Below, one piece after another: positions 34,553 to 46,562 of a stretch of DNA of 64,000 nucleotides. Under the pieces are notes generated by a model. It searched no databases and was not told the DNA's origin. It worked only from the letters and a program-made list of their open reading frames with translations. The DNA is taken from positions 22,479,845 through 22,543,844 of the forward strand of contig NC_045133.1 of NCBI RefSeq assembly GCF_007655135.1, in the 5' to 3' direction. The DNA comes from Punica granatum (lineage: Eukaryota > Streptophyta > Magnoliopsida > Myrtales > Lythraceae). Within the stretch, counting starts at the first letter, position 1. Each line of letters starts with the position of its first letter. A program made the translations under genes and the position numbers.

Positions 34553-34676
34553 AGTGATATTTAAATTAATATGAAAAACCAAAAGGAAAATAAATGAAGA
34601 ATCAGAAGGCAAAAAAAATATAGAGGTAAGACGTGGCTGATTGCCAATTGAGATGGACCTTCTTTGATTTCTTGTA

Positions 34677-34717
34677 TAGATAGATAGATAGACGAATAGA
34701 TAGATAGATAGAGAGAT
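34677..34717. repeat. GATA microsatellite
   Basis: About nine TAGA/GATA units with two interruptions. Confidence 0.85.
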
Positions 34718-34752
34718 AAGTTCTTTACAAATACTAAGAAGAATATCACTGT

Positions 34753-37700
34753 GCATGCTTTTCTATGTTAAGAGAAATGTGCTGCATGAACAATGACCCA
34801 ATTATTTCTCAAAGAAACTTTGAACCCAAAACTCATTTCCATCAGAAAAACTATGATCAACATTTTTCTCTCGATAAGTAAAGAGGATTTGTACAAGTTG
34901 ATGACAGCTGATAAGCTCCAGCGGCTAAATTGATGAGTCTCGATCAACTCCAATGACCTCCGCTCAGCTTCTTTTCGTGAATTCAGATTCATTATCCCAG
35001 CACGAAAGAGTGCAATCAATTATTCATTACCCCAATCGCAAGTTTTTTTTTAAATCAACTCTATATTGATAGGACAAGGGATCTATTCGGCCGGAGCTCA
35101 TTATAGTTGCACGTAGATAATAGTCGATAATATTGAATCGTGCAAGAATTATTAAATATGTCTTGATAATCCATAATATACATAGGTTAGGGCTATCCAT
35201 CCCTTCCATGACTAACACACTCCAGTTGTTATTCATCTTACAAAAATGCCCCATACCATATTAATTACTTTACCTATTATGGATAGAAACCTTAAATTAC
35301 TCTTCTATCTTTATTTATTGATCTATGCTACAACATTTTTCCATTTGAGTATTTTTCTTCTCTTTATTCTAAATATTCACTATTCAAAATTATTTTTAAC
35401 AAAACGTATGTTTTTCCACTGTAAAATAAATGAGAGCAAATATAATGTTAGTCAAGAAACCAAAATTTTATTTGTTTTGTAGTTCATTACTCATTTAAAA
35501 ATATTGATGTCAAAAAAAAAAACAAGAACCCAAACTCCATATTCAAATAAAATTATTTTCACTAGAAGAATAAAAGCAATATCACCTAAATTAATAAAAT
35601 AATATATTAAAACTTTTCAAAGTTTATATAAATTGTAAATTTTTTCATTGACGATTATGTTTTTTTTTTAAATGCATACAAGTAATGGGCTTGTGTTTTT
35701 CAAACAATAGATTTAGCAGCTGTACACATATAATTGTACTTTTCAATTTTTATTTATTTATTTAGATCATAAACTTTTAAGTTATGTTATATCAATTTTA
35801 ACAATATTCATGAACTTCGTATTTCTAAGAATCAATGCACGTTAAATTAGATATATTGTAGGCAAAATCAATATTATATATACAACCCCTTTAGAAAGCA
35901 AGTAATGTAATGGATGGTAAAGATAGCATCGAATTAATTGTCTGCCGCCAAAAACCCACTTGAAAAATTATCTTCGTTGGAATAATTAGCTTGCGTCATG
36001 AACAGCATACATGTTATAAATATTTATTTTTTAATTCTACAATAATAAAGAAATTAATTTGTATATATATATATATATATGTTCGGTTGTGTTTTCATTT
36101 TTTCTACTTCAAGTTTTTTCACCAAGTAATAAATATACTAGAAAAAATATTTTTAGGACTTTACATATTAAAATAATTTTCTTCTCATCCATTGTACCAA
36201 GTTATGAAATTTCTTTTAATTTTCTTGTGTGGTAAGTAGATATGTAGAGTATAGAGAATATTTTCAAATGAGAAAGTTTAATACATTGACTAAGAAAAGA
36301 AGGAATGAGAAGTTAGATAGGGGTCTAAGAGCTTTATCCATATTAGTTAGAGCAATTAATGTGCTATTGAGGGCATTATGGTATCACGGACAACAAATGA
36401 AGTAGAATAGTTAAAATGAGGGCGGAAATAGGCCTAGCCTATACATAGTGTAAAGGAAAATTGGTACGTTGATTGTGCATTAAATGTAATGAATATACAT
36501 GATGGAATTTATTTTCTATAAAATAATTCAATTGCTATAAATCATTTTCGAAATAATAATTCATGTTTTCTACATTAGCAATCAAACGTACCAATACAAA
36601 TAAATTAATCAAATCTAATTTTACTACCTAGAAAATGATTCGTATAAAAAATTTTAAAATTCTTTTACACCGAATAAACATAAATTTTTGTAATAGAAGT
36701 TTATACTCTTAATTATATTAAAGAGATGTCGTGTGTATATTTTCTGCTCTTATTAATACTACATCAATTTAAATATATATATATATATATATATAGTTTT
36801 TCCATCTATAATGTAATGATGAAGAAATTTGTATGTATAATAATTTTCCAATAGCAAATTCACATATGAGAGGTTATTTAAAAATTGATTTTAATTTTCA
36901 TTGTAATATTTTGTGGGTATCTTTAGTTTTCAGAAATTATATATCTATGAATATTATTGTATTGTAATCATTGATTGGAAGAGGTTCATTGCAAAAAGTT
37001 AAACTATATCTAGTTATCTATTTATTATGATATTTAGTTAAAAAAATGAAAATCAAAGCAGCTTATATGGTAACTGGTTTAGTTATGCTGGACAAATATG
37101 TTTGACTTTTATCAAATTCTACACTAGTACGATGATTTGTGTATTGCGGTAGTACGTTAGTTTTCCTAATCATAAACTAGACCCTTGAATTCTATCACAT
37201 ATGCTCCACATGCTTTTGTAACCGATAATGTCAATTAATTGTATACAATTATTAACTGTTTACATTAAATATACCTAAAAATAATATAAATTTATGCTTA
37301 ATTGTGTTACTCTCTTATATTTATATTTATCAGTTGTTGCATATATTAGCAAATTAATGAATTTTAGTTAAAATTTTAACTGGCCTATAACCTGCCCTTT
37401 GCGAGGAATTCTTGATTAATTTTTCATATGAAATTTACTCGTTAATAACTCCTTAGAAGTTTATAAATCATCATCTATTTAGATTATTATATTTCGATTT
37501 TGATAAAATTTTTATTTTCACCAAAGAAAACTTTCGACATCAGATTTATTATTTATTTTGACAAATGTGTTTTTTTACGAATAAAACAGATTATATATAA
37601 ATTAACCAAAACCGATAATTTAAGTTCCCAAAAAAAAAACCAATAAATCAAGTTAACTCAAACAAAACTCTCCATTTATGAAAAAAATAGTACGTATGCT

Positions 37701-37860
37701 AATATATTAATGTCTATGGTTCATAATAATTTTTTTTGGCAAAGATATACCTGATGATGAACATTGAATTTCTCCCACATTGGTGGTTCTTTTAGCAAGT
37801 TGAACATAAAATCCAAGTTTATAGCATCATGACTGAGTATCTAGAGGTAGACGGATTATC
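34753..37860. other. AT-rich intergenic DNA
   Basis: Only short AT-driven ORFs. TA runs occur near 36064-36080 and 36775-36795. No gene, RNA or recognisable element. Confidence 0.5.
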
Positions 37861-39078
37861 GATTTTATAATTCATATAATTAATTCAAAAATACTTATTT
37901 TAAATTTTAATCAAAATTTATGATTTTATTATAGAAAGCAAAGTCGAAAATCAATATATTTATCTATAGATAGATATAAGAGTAATATATATCTCATAAA
38001 TTCATTTCATATGTTAATTACATATCAATAATTATATTATGTATTTTCTATGTGTATTTATAGTTAATTCGGAGTTGTATATTTTTAAATTTTTAAAATT
38101 TATACTTATTTTGAAGAATAATTAAATTAATTATAATATTAGAGAAAACGTGGAGTTTGGGATTTACAGTTTAAGCATCTGCGGTGGAAAATTTTTGGTG
38201 TTTCAGCCACTATAACATATGTATATAAATACATAGATATACAGGTAAATTAATTTAGAGATAGTTATTTTGAGCTTTAACTAAAAATCATTATTTTACT
38301 ATATATCCAACAATAGATAAATATAATATAAATATATATATATATATCTCTAGATATTGAGTCATGATACTATAAACTTGCATTTTATGAATTATATATT
38401 TTATAATTCATATAATTAAGGGTAAATTATACAAAAAAAACCTAAATTTTTTAAAACGTCTCAGTTTTGTCCTAAATTTTGTTTTGTAACAAAACAAACC
38501 ATAAATTTTCTAAATTATCTCAAAAATTACCTCCGTTATAAATTCCGTCAATTTTGCATACGTGGACTATTAACTTCAGATATAAATTAATAAACAAATA
38601 AGATAAGTTAAATAAAAAGATTCAAATTTTTAAAAAAGTCTCAATTTCATCATAAATTTGGTATGTAATGAAAAAACCATATGGTTTACCAGATGTTGTG
38701 TAAACTTTGTGGGTCCCGTGAAGTTCACGTAGACAAATAGACAGCAAACTTAACAGAATAGTAACAGGAGGTCAAATCTGAGACGATTCTCAAAACATGT
38801 GATTTTTTTATTACAAAATAAAATTTAGGACAAAATTGAGATTTTTTACAAAATTTAGGTTTTTTTGTGTAATTTACCCTATAATTAATTTTAAAAAATA
38901 CTTAATTTTAATTTTAACCAAAATTTATGATTTTATTATAGAGGAAAATTTCGAAAATCAATATATTTATATATAGATAGATATGAGAGTAACATATATC
39001 ATTCATAAATTCATTTCATGTCAAATATATATTAATAATTATATTATGTTCTCTATGTGTATCTATAGTTAATTCAAC
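37860..39078. repeat. Direct duplication of a roughly 210-bp unit
   Basis: The unit from TTATAATTCATATAATTAA through CTATGTGTATYTATAGTTAATTC occurs at about 37864-38075 and again at 38399-38419 plus 38889-39078, the second copy being split by the MITE at 38420. A more degenerate third piece lies near 38250-38350. No coding function. Confidence 0.65.
38420..38879. mobile_element. MULE-type MITE with perfect 9-bp TSD
   Basis: 460 bp bounded by GGGTAAATTATACAAAAAAA and its inverted, slightly diverged copy ending TGTAATTTACCC. The TIRs extend for roughly 70 bases (AGTTTTGTCCTAAATTTTG is shared). It is flanked by TATAATTAA at 38411-38419 and 38880-38888. Long TIRs starting with G and a 9-bp TSD are typical of Mutator-like elements. 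No transposase is present. Confidence 0.85.
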
Positions 39079-39984
39079 GACTCTTTATATGCCTACTGTT
39101 TTCGTAATTTTCACCAAAAAGATTATTATTATTATAGTTATAATTATCATTATTGTTGTTGTTGTTATTCTTACATTGTATAAAAGTTTGATACAATAAA
39201 TTTCATACCCATGCTAGATAATATTAATTAAAGAGCTTAAAGCAAAGAATTCATGCAAAATATTTCATAAACATGATCTCAGTTATTAATTCAATTTATA
39301 AGAATATAAAATTCAAAAAAAATCCCAGCTAGTTTATTATTCATGAAAGACATACTAATAATCATAGAGTCCACAAAACTTTAACATTACGTATTCGCAA
39401 TTATCTTTTTATCACTCATATTTCATATCTTAAATTTTGTAAATTTGAATAGATTTTAGATGAAATGACTGATCACTTTGATAAGAGATTTACCTAATTT
39501 ATCTTTTATAAGGCTAATAATCATTATTAAATTAATTAAGTAAAGTTTAATAATTATTCATGAAATAGCAACTGCTTATAAAATAACAATAGGTGACTAG
39601 AATTCTTTTTTAATGTGTATTTCGGATACATTTTCTTTAATTCCAATTATAATTAATACTATTAAATTTCTATATAAAATACTCATTTAGTAAACATTAA
39701 CGATGTTACCCCGATTTAAAAGGATGTGATACTACTTGATATATTTAATATGATTTTTTTTCCAGTTACAACAAAGACCTATAAGCATAGTATAATAAAA
39801 TAAAAATCCTAAATATCTAATAAAGGGGCACGAGTAGTCCCAGCTATCAAACCTAAAATCTATCAATTATTTGACGAAAATGTGCACCACTACGTTATAC
39901 CTTTTTTATTAATTTAATATAACTTAATTATCTGAATTGTAAAGAGAAATGTGGGAGAATAAGACAAAGTAAAAAAAATAATTC

Positions 39985-40100
39985 CAGAAAATTCACGCTG
40001 GAAGAACTTTACAACTTAATGGGCCGACCCGGCTCAATTGAATTAGTCGAAATCTAATTGGCCTTCCAGATATTGGAGTTCACACCGAAAAAAAAAGAAT
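39985..40100 (+). mobile_element. SINE copy 2 (5'-truncated)
   Basis: Contains CTTAATGGGCCGACCCGGC and ends with CACACCGAAAAAAAAA, aligned to the 3' half of copy 1. A short possible TSD AATAATTC flanks it. The B box is missing. Confidence 0.5.
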
Positions 40101-40896
40101 AATTCAATTATTAGTGGCATCAAGTGCAAAAGGAAAATTCCATCTTTTGCCAGCTTTATGTGATACGAATGCCTATTATAGAATGAAACCATGTGCCCTT
40201 TAACAATGTGAGAAGAGGGACGGAGGTAAAAAAAAAAATTCTCGGCCGGCAGAATATACAACTAAAACCGACATATATCTCAAACTATATTTAATGAATA
40301 ATAATGATTCGGAAAATAGAATTATGACACGAAGATTAAGGAGAAAAGCCAAATAAGAAAGATGTTACTTGTTACTCGTCATAGCTCTAAACTTTATGCT
40401 TAATTTAACGTTTTCACCGTGATTTCCGTTTCTTCTAGTGTTTTGCCTTTGACAACTAACTTTTTCTAAATTAAAGTGAACATCAGATTTGGTATTCTTA
40501 ATGTAATGTAGATTTGATTTATAAATCTTTACAAATACAAAAATATTATTTATATTTTTTTGGGATGAACAAAATATTACATTTAAATTATAAAAATTGT
40601 CTACCTACTAAATTCAAGTTTTAAAATGTCAATAACTCTTTGAGAATATATTTTATTCTTGGAATATGATTATTTATTATTAGTCTTTGAAAATTACTAA
40701 AATATATATTTCTTTTTTTATTAAGTAGAGCAATTTAATTAGATTTGCAAAAATCTAAGGGCAGATGAATATATCTCATGGATACTTTTTAATTTTTTGG
40801 CTTATCATGAGGGGACCATTTGCCTGGGACAAAATCAAATAATAAAATACTCTCGGCAGCATGTGCATAACTTATGGAATAATTTTGTAAATTTAA

Positions 40897-40911
<15 letters not shown>

Positions 40912-40934
<23 letters not shown>
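40912..40934. repeat. TA microsatellite
   Basis: About 11 TA units. Confidence 0.9.
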
Positions 40935-40935
<1 letters not shown>

Positions 40936-41023
40936 CATTGAGTTTCTTTTTTTTTTTTCCTGAGCTCCCTGATTTGAAAATATTACTTAATTATCCGAAT
41001 ATTCCAGGAAACCAAATGTTGTA

Positions 41024-41215
41024 TTTTTTTCTATGTGAACTATGATATCTGAAAACTCAAATGAATCACGACTAATTCAGTTGAGATGGGTTGGCCCATT
41101 AAAAAATAAAATTCTCCCAACGTAAATTTTTTTTATTCACAAGACTCGAACTTGAAACCTTATTTAAAGAGATCAAGTGCCGAACTACTTGATCCCACTT
41201 TCCTCGGTAAACACA
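41024..41215 (-). mobile_element. SINE copy 3 (minus strand)
   Basis: On the minus strand the order matches copy 1: GGTTTCAAGTTCGAGTCTTG (about 41162-41143), TTAATGGGCCAACCC, then GATATCA and a poly-A tail (plus-strand T run 41024-41030). The TSD was not resolved. Confidence 0.5.
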
Positions 41216-41565
41216 CATGATGAACACGCATGTGTCAGACATTATGTGTGTTCGAATCTATTGGAAAGGAATGAAAAGTTCAAATTTTTTAGATATCTCT
41301 GAGATGGTTTCCTTAGCATAATTTGATTGGATCTTAATGTTAGACGAAAATTTATGGACCCAAAGTACTCGACGGACCCACGGCCACTAACTTGCACGGG
41401 TAGGTATTGAATTTATTCAAATGGAACATCATTTTCTTTATTGCTAACTAAACCAGATGAAGTTGCACGCTTTGTCATGTACATGTACAAAATTCGGAAT
41501 GATGTATATTTTACTGACTCGACTTAAAATTCGAGTTGCCCGCACTCGTAACAAAATTTATGATG

Positions 41566-41835
41566 TCTCCAGGAAAGCTTTAGTTACTTGAAATGTAATA
41601 GCAAAATCCATACACGTGAATTTCAATCAACTTAGTAATTTGAAATATAAGTGGTCATATCATATGCAAGGTGTTTTCAAGCTTTCCCTCACCTCTGCAT
41701 TACATAACTCTCTTCTCATCCACAAGTTGGGATAAGCTCGTCCGATGATATGCAGTGTTACCGGTCTTCTCCCCAAGTAAATTTTTTTACCCGATCTTTC
41801 GGCATGTACATTTCACTCCTCAACTTGGTTCCCTC
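41566..41835. repeat. Segment duplicated at 61276-61590
   Basis: Shared blocks in the same order include GTGTTTTCAAGCTTT, CTCACCTCTGCATTACATAA, CTCTCTTCTCAT, CCGGTCTTCTCCCC and TTTCACTCCTCAACT. No ORF is visible in either copy, so these may be old gene-flank or transposon sequence. Confidence 0.6.
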
Positions 41836-42640
41836 TATAAAATTTTCACTGGACCTATAAGTGATTGGGCTCATCTTAATCCAAAAACTCGAACTGATAA
41901 ATTATGAAACTTAATCTCATATAAACCCATTCAATTCATCTTACTTTTTTCATGTGAAATTCTAAGTCTCAACACCCGCCCTTACGTAGCAACGTGTGGT
42001 CCAGCACATGCCATGTGAACATAAACACTCGTCCTCAACAACTGACCACGAGCTGGCATTCTCTTCCATACTCGGGCGAGAGGAAACAAACTCAAACTAA
42101 ACACGAGTTCCACACTCGGGTCCGACTAACATGAGGCACATTTTTTGTTGTCTCGACACTAGACGTGGCCACACTCAGGCCAACACAAGCACATTTTGGC
42201 TGCCTTCATAAAGAGACATTTGAACTTGGCGTAGTGTAAGTTCACACGGACGCTCGAAAGCGTAACCCACTATGATACTATGTAAAATATCCAATAGGCC
42301 TATAAGCTGTTAGGTCGTCCATCTTCAACCCAAAAACTCGAGCTTTTGTTCGAGTTCGAGTGCGGCAATATGCTTTAATACCATTTATTAGATAATTCAT
42401 GAGTCTACAAGGGCTTGAGCCCATCCGTAATCTAAAAACTTAAGCTAATAAGTATCTGGACCCATGCCTTAATCCAACTAGACTACGAGCCAACTATCAC
42501 ACTCAGGTAACGGGCTCGTTCGAGACTCCGCACTAGACTACAGACGCTTGTCTTACCATGAGCACACTGTCGCACTCGAATATGGACTTAACGTGGTGTG
42601 GACTCACGCATATGCAAGAAAACGGGGTCGATCACCGCCC
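41836..42640 (-). mobile_element. Degraded TRIM relics
   Basis: CTCAACACCCGCCCTTACGT (near 41970) through a decayed PBS (ACTATGATACTA, about 42272) and TGTAAAATATCC matches the young TRIM at 48974-49557. A second partial copy begins near 42408 (GTCTACAAGGGCTTGAGCCC) and ends near 42640. Both are strongly diverged. Confidence 0.6.
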
Positions 42641-43153
42641 ATTAACTCAGAGAGAAGCTTTCCTCGTAAGATGTGTGGGGACATGTGTTACAAAGATTCT
42701 TTATCACTAGGCTTTTGTTAATTTCGGATCTTTTCGAGCCTGTTCATGTATAGGTTCGTGGAGTAACAGAGAGAAGAGCCCGTAGATCTCTATGTTTTCA
42801 TCCAGGAAGGGGTTTTTAACACGCTCAAATTCGACTTTCCAGTGATCCTTCTTCCTAATATTGCATATCTCATCCTCGAGATACAAATCTCAATAAAGTA
42901 TAGAACCCATTTGGACAAAGTATTCGTCTCTTCTTTTGTGAAAATAATTTATCTTTAAAATTAGTATTTGATTGGAAATTTTAGTGAGATTTATCTCTTT
43001 AATTTAAAAGATTTAAGTTCTTGTATGGATTATGTTGATAAATTCTCTAAACTTAAAAGAGTTTTTTAGATCATATGTCGTGGTTCAGATCGATGGTTGC
43101 CATTGGAGTCCTTCCAGTTTGGATGTGAAGTTTGTACTAACACTTAACAAGAT
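42641..43153. other. Intergenic DNA
   Basis: No recognised feature. Confidence 0.45.
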
Positions 43154-43379
43154 TGAGGCTACGTTTGGTTCGCTGGAATAAAATAGACAGAGAATAAAAT
43201 AGGCATGGAATATAATAAAAATTCTGATGAAATTTTTTTGTTTGGTTGGAGGGAATAGTAAAAGTGAGTTATAATTCTGATGTTTGGTTTGGTTGAATAA
43301 GGAATGGAAAGAAAATGAATACGGTGAAAAGATAGAAATGTACTTCATGCTAAATTTAATGGGTTTTATAAAATAAATA

Positions 43380-43845
43380 AATTACTTTAAAGATAAATTT
43401 TATAATTAATAAAAAATAATCATTTTAAATAATTTAAAAGTAAATAATTTTTAAAAATTAATTATTTTAATTAGATTACTAAAAATTGTGTTTATTAATA
43501 AAATTAATTATTTCAATAATTAAATAAGCATAATTATCTATTTTTATAATTAACAAAAAGATAAACATTTTAAATAATTTAAAAGTAAATAATATTTACA
43601 AATTAATTATTTTAAATAATAAAAAAAATTCAAAAAGTAAATAATATTTGAAAATTAATTATTTTAATTAACTTACTAAAAATATTTTTCCTAATAAAAG
43701 TAATTTTAATAATTTAATAAGCATAATTATCTGTTTTTATAATTAATAAAAAATAAACATTTAAATAATTTAAAAAATTAAATAATATTTAAAAATTAAT
43801 TATTTTAATTAATAAAAAATATTACTAATTATAAAAATCTAAAAC
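43380..43845. repeat. AT-rich degenerate tandem repeat
   Basis: TATAATTAAYAAAAA, CATTTTAAATAATTTAAAAG and AAATTAATTATTTTAATTA recur about every 150-190 bases, three times. Confidence 0.6.
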
Positions 43846-44245
43846 TCTAAAACAAAAGAGCTGATGGTCTATACAAACAACAGCCTACTACAGATGGAGT
43901 TAAATCGAACTTTGGTTATGTCATTGCTCAAAGCATCAAATTCATACAGCATCATCCCTCAGATTAGCTTGCTCTTGCTTCTTGATCCAGAGACAGATTC
44001 GTAATGACCTAAAGAAGGTCAAAAACGTTACATGATAGGAATTATCCAATTTCAGCTTTAGCCAGTCCATAAAACTCAGCATATGGTGCAAACCGCAAAG
44101 GATTCGAATTCCAACTTTTCCTTCATACGAAGAAATCCCGTATATGTGCAACTCGAGAAACGGAAACTGCTGAAATGTCAGGGCTAAGATTTCCTCTTCC
44201 CCAGGATTTGAGCAAAGGAAGGTGATCCGACGTATGGGAAAGTTC

Positions 44246-44448
44246 CTATCTTTGGCCATCCCCATACTTCCTCCTCAACTTTTCTTTGACAAATTCACTG
44301 CGAGCCTTTATTCGTGCTCGCTACAGAGCAGCATTGACGTACCAAAGATGAAAACCGTAACCGAAAATCCAGCTCCAGCCAAGAAGAATCCAACGGTCAT
44401 TGCGAGCTTCTTTGGTGTCGAAGGGTAGCAGAGTGTCATCTCCCGCAT
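44246..44448 (-). pseudogene. Small conserved plant protein, frameshifted copy
   Basis: From ATG at 44448-44446 the frame reads M-R-E-M-T-L-C-Y-P-S-T-P-K-K-L-A-M-T-V-G and a hydrophobic segment (FFLAGAGF). It then loses phase. The other frame continues with FHLWYVNAAL, a TAG at 44323-44321 where CAG (Q) is expected, then RARIKARSEFVKEKLRRKYG and a stop at 44248-44246. The span is 203 bp, one short of a codon multiple. I recall a plant-wide family of about 70-80 residues that starts similarly, with one membrane segment and a basic tail; its function is unknown to me. Flanks resemble a 5' leader (to about 44960) and a 3' UTR (to about 43860). Not functional as read. Confidence 0.6.
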
Positions 44449-45248
44449 TGCACCGAGGAATCAAAAACTCAGGCAACGAAAAACGAACACACTACTAGAA
44501 CATTGATGATTCAGAAAATAAGCAGAAAACGATCATTTCGAGGAACTCCAGAGAAGTGGCAGTTAATCCAACATATACAAACGTCTTCACCGGCTCTGCC
44601 GCTATCTTGAGATTGAATTGGGAACTCTAAAAATCTTCGCTTTCGTACATCCCAGCAAGAAAGAGCATTCATCAAGCAAGATCATATCAGCTCCGAAGCT
44701 CAAACTACAAGTTCCAATATCAAGATTCGTCGACTCCAACTAAACCAATACTACTACTTTCCATTCTAATGTTCAGTCCAAGTTTCTTTTCTATGGGGTC
44801 AGAAAGCGAAAAAAAGTAAAAGATGAACATCACGATGAGCAATGGAGTGGCGGAGATCTTCCCCGGAGTCCTTTTCCGCTAGTCGAGGGACGAATCGACG
44901 CCGGATTTCAGAGGAATCGAAGACCCAATAGCTCGATTGCTCTGGTTAGGGTTTCTGCGAAGCCTTCCCGGTTCAATTTGGGGCTTTCTGCAGGAAAATA
45001 TGATGATGGCATGCAATTGTAATAATTCAAAGAAGTTGAGGGCATTTTTGACTTTTCGCTCGAAATTAGGGATGGGGAACCGCTATCCGGACACTCACGG
45101 GAGGCTTCACCATTTCATGCAATCCGGATAGGGCAGCCCGGTCGGAATACTTATTCCGCATTCCGGTGAACCAAACGCTAGACAACTTATTACATACGGA
45201 ATAGCTAATCCCTTCCTTACCTAATCCTACAAACCAAATATGCCCTGA

Positions 45249-46011
45249 GGGTGAGTTAGAGGTATATATTGAAGCCCGTCTATAAAAAGAACCAATTGTG
45301 AGGTGATGAATTTTTTCTTTCCCAAGTGGAAGCAGTGGCAAGACGGCCATTGTAATTTTGGTATTGAAGTTCATGGTCACGGCCATATATGTTCTCCTTA
45401 TCTTTCACGGAGTTCTCTACACCATATGAAGAAATGGCATCGGGAAAACTGTTAGTTCCTTCTTTGCATATAAGAGCATTGGAAGTCATACTCAAACTTT
45501 CAGACTGATTGAAACTTGAAAATGACTCTGGTGCTTTTTATTTATTAATTACGACCCTTGTTGAAAGAGTGCAAATATGGCATGCCGATAACTCTTCCAT
45601 AGGTGAAAAGCTCATGAAGCGGAAGAAGCCGGGAAATAAAGGTGGTGACGGTTTCAAGGTGATAGGACAATCCAAGGATACTGAAATTGTCTTCAGTTGA
45701 ATAAATACATTATGTTTATTCCATGCTCTTGTCTTCCACTGGCACAACTTGTGAACATGCTTGCTTACATTTTAACTAAACTGCAAATTTTCACCCTTGA
45801 TAATGTCAATTTCTGATTTCTTTTCATTGAGCATTGCCATAAGATTTCTCATTCGTTAGTTGAGATCGGTCCATGTCATTAAAGACCGGTTCCTTTTTCA
45901 CAACACATACTAAAAATTTCTGAACTGTTTGAAAATGTACTTTTACCACGGTAACGTACTCTTAATTATTTTGAGACAATTATAAATATGGATAACTCTT
46001 GTAGAAGCACA
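45249..46011. other. Intergenic DNA
   Basis: Small ORFs on both strands (45280-45495 minus, 45509-45700 plus) have no recognised motif and no supporting context. Confidence 0.4.
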
Positions 46012-46047
46012 CACCACGTGCAACGCAGGTACAAATTTTACAACTAG
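46012..46047 (+). mobile_element. Helitron-like 3' terminus
   Basis: ACGTGC (46015-46020) and GCAGGT (46024-46029) can pair with one mismatch around AAC. They are followed by ACAAATTTTACAA and CTAG (46044-46047) next to T. The CGTGCAACGCA core resembles the terminus at 8535-8551 read on its own strand. Confidence 0.4.
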
Positions 46048-46229
46048 TACCTCTATAAATTTTACAAATCTCCCATAGCTCCCTTGTCCATTTAGAAACC
46101 GCAGGTACCCTTCTAAAACCTTATACAAGTACCTTTTTGAAAATTCCCAAGTGTTGTTGAAACAGTCACCAATTGCACCGTTTCGTCACCACCTGCCGTT
46201 CGGATTCATGGTGAAACCGTAGTTTACAT

Positions 46230-46562
46230 GCTAAACGAATAGTTTACGTGCTAAATGATTATTTGCTGTGCATTTGACCCATTGATTGAGAGGTACGATC
46301 ACTTTGCAATATACAACTGCAAAACCTCAATTTTATTTTAAATTAATATTAAAATACTAACTCGTGTTTTTTATGTGTGGCTTCCTACTCGCATCTCTCT
46401 CTATCGATGTATATATATATATATCTTGACTGTTTGTTACTACATGAATGCTAGGTTAAGAGTCTGATTAGCACGATAGTAGAACTTAGAAGCAAGCATA
46501 TTTGAGCACATAGTAGAAAAAAAGCGACGTACCGAGAGGGACGGATGAACCAAAATATGCGA
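46230..46562. repeat. Segment duplicated at 62847-63120
   Basis: The copies share, in order, TAGTTTACGTGCTAAATGAT, GCATTTGACCC, TTATGTGTGGC, ACTACATGAATGCTAGGTTA and TACCGAGAGGGACGGA. No ORF is maintained. Confidence 0.7.

Larger units (their letters stand above)
43157..45245. mobile_element. TIR-bounded segment carrying a host pseudogene
   Basis: The left end GGCTACGTTTGGTTCGC and the right end (minus strand) GGGCATATTTGGTTTGT are related. They are flanked by TGA (43154-43156 and 45246-45248). A better TIR match to the left end lies slightly inside the right end (minus strand CTAGCGTTTGGTTCACCGG, from 45181). Short TIRs of this kind with 3-bp TSDs suggest PIF/Harbinger, but the TSD is short and could be chance. 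There is no transposase inside. Confidence 0.4.
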
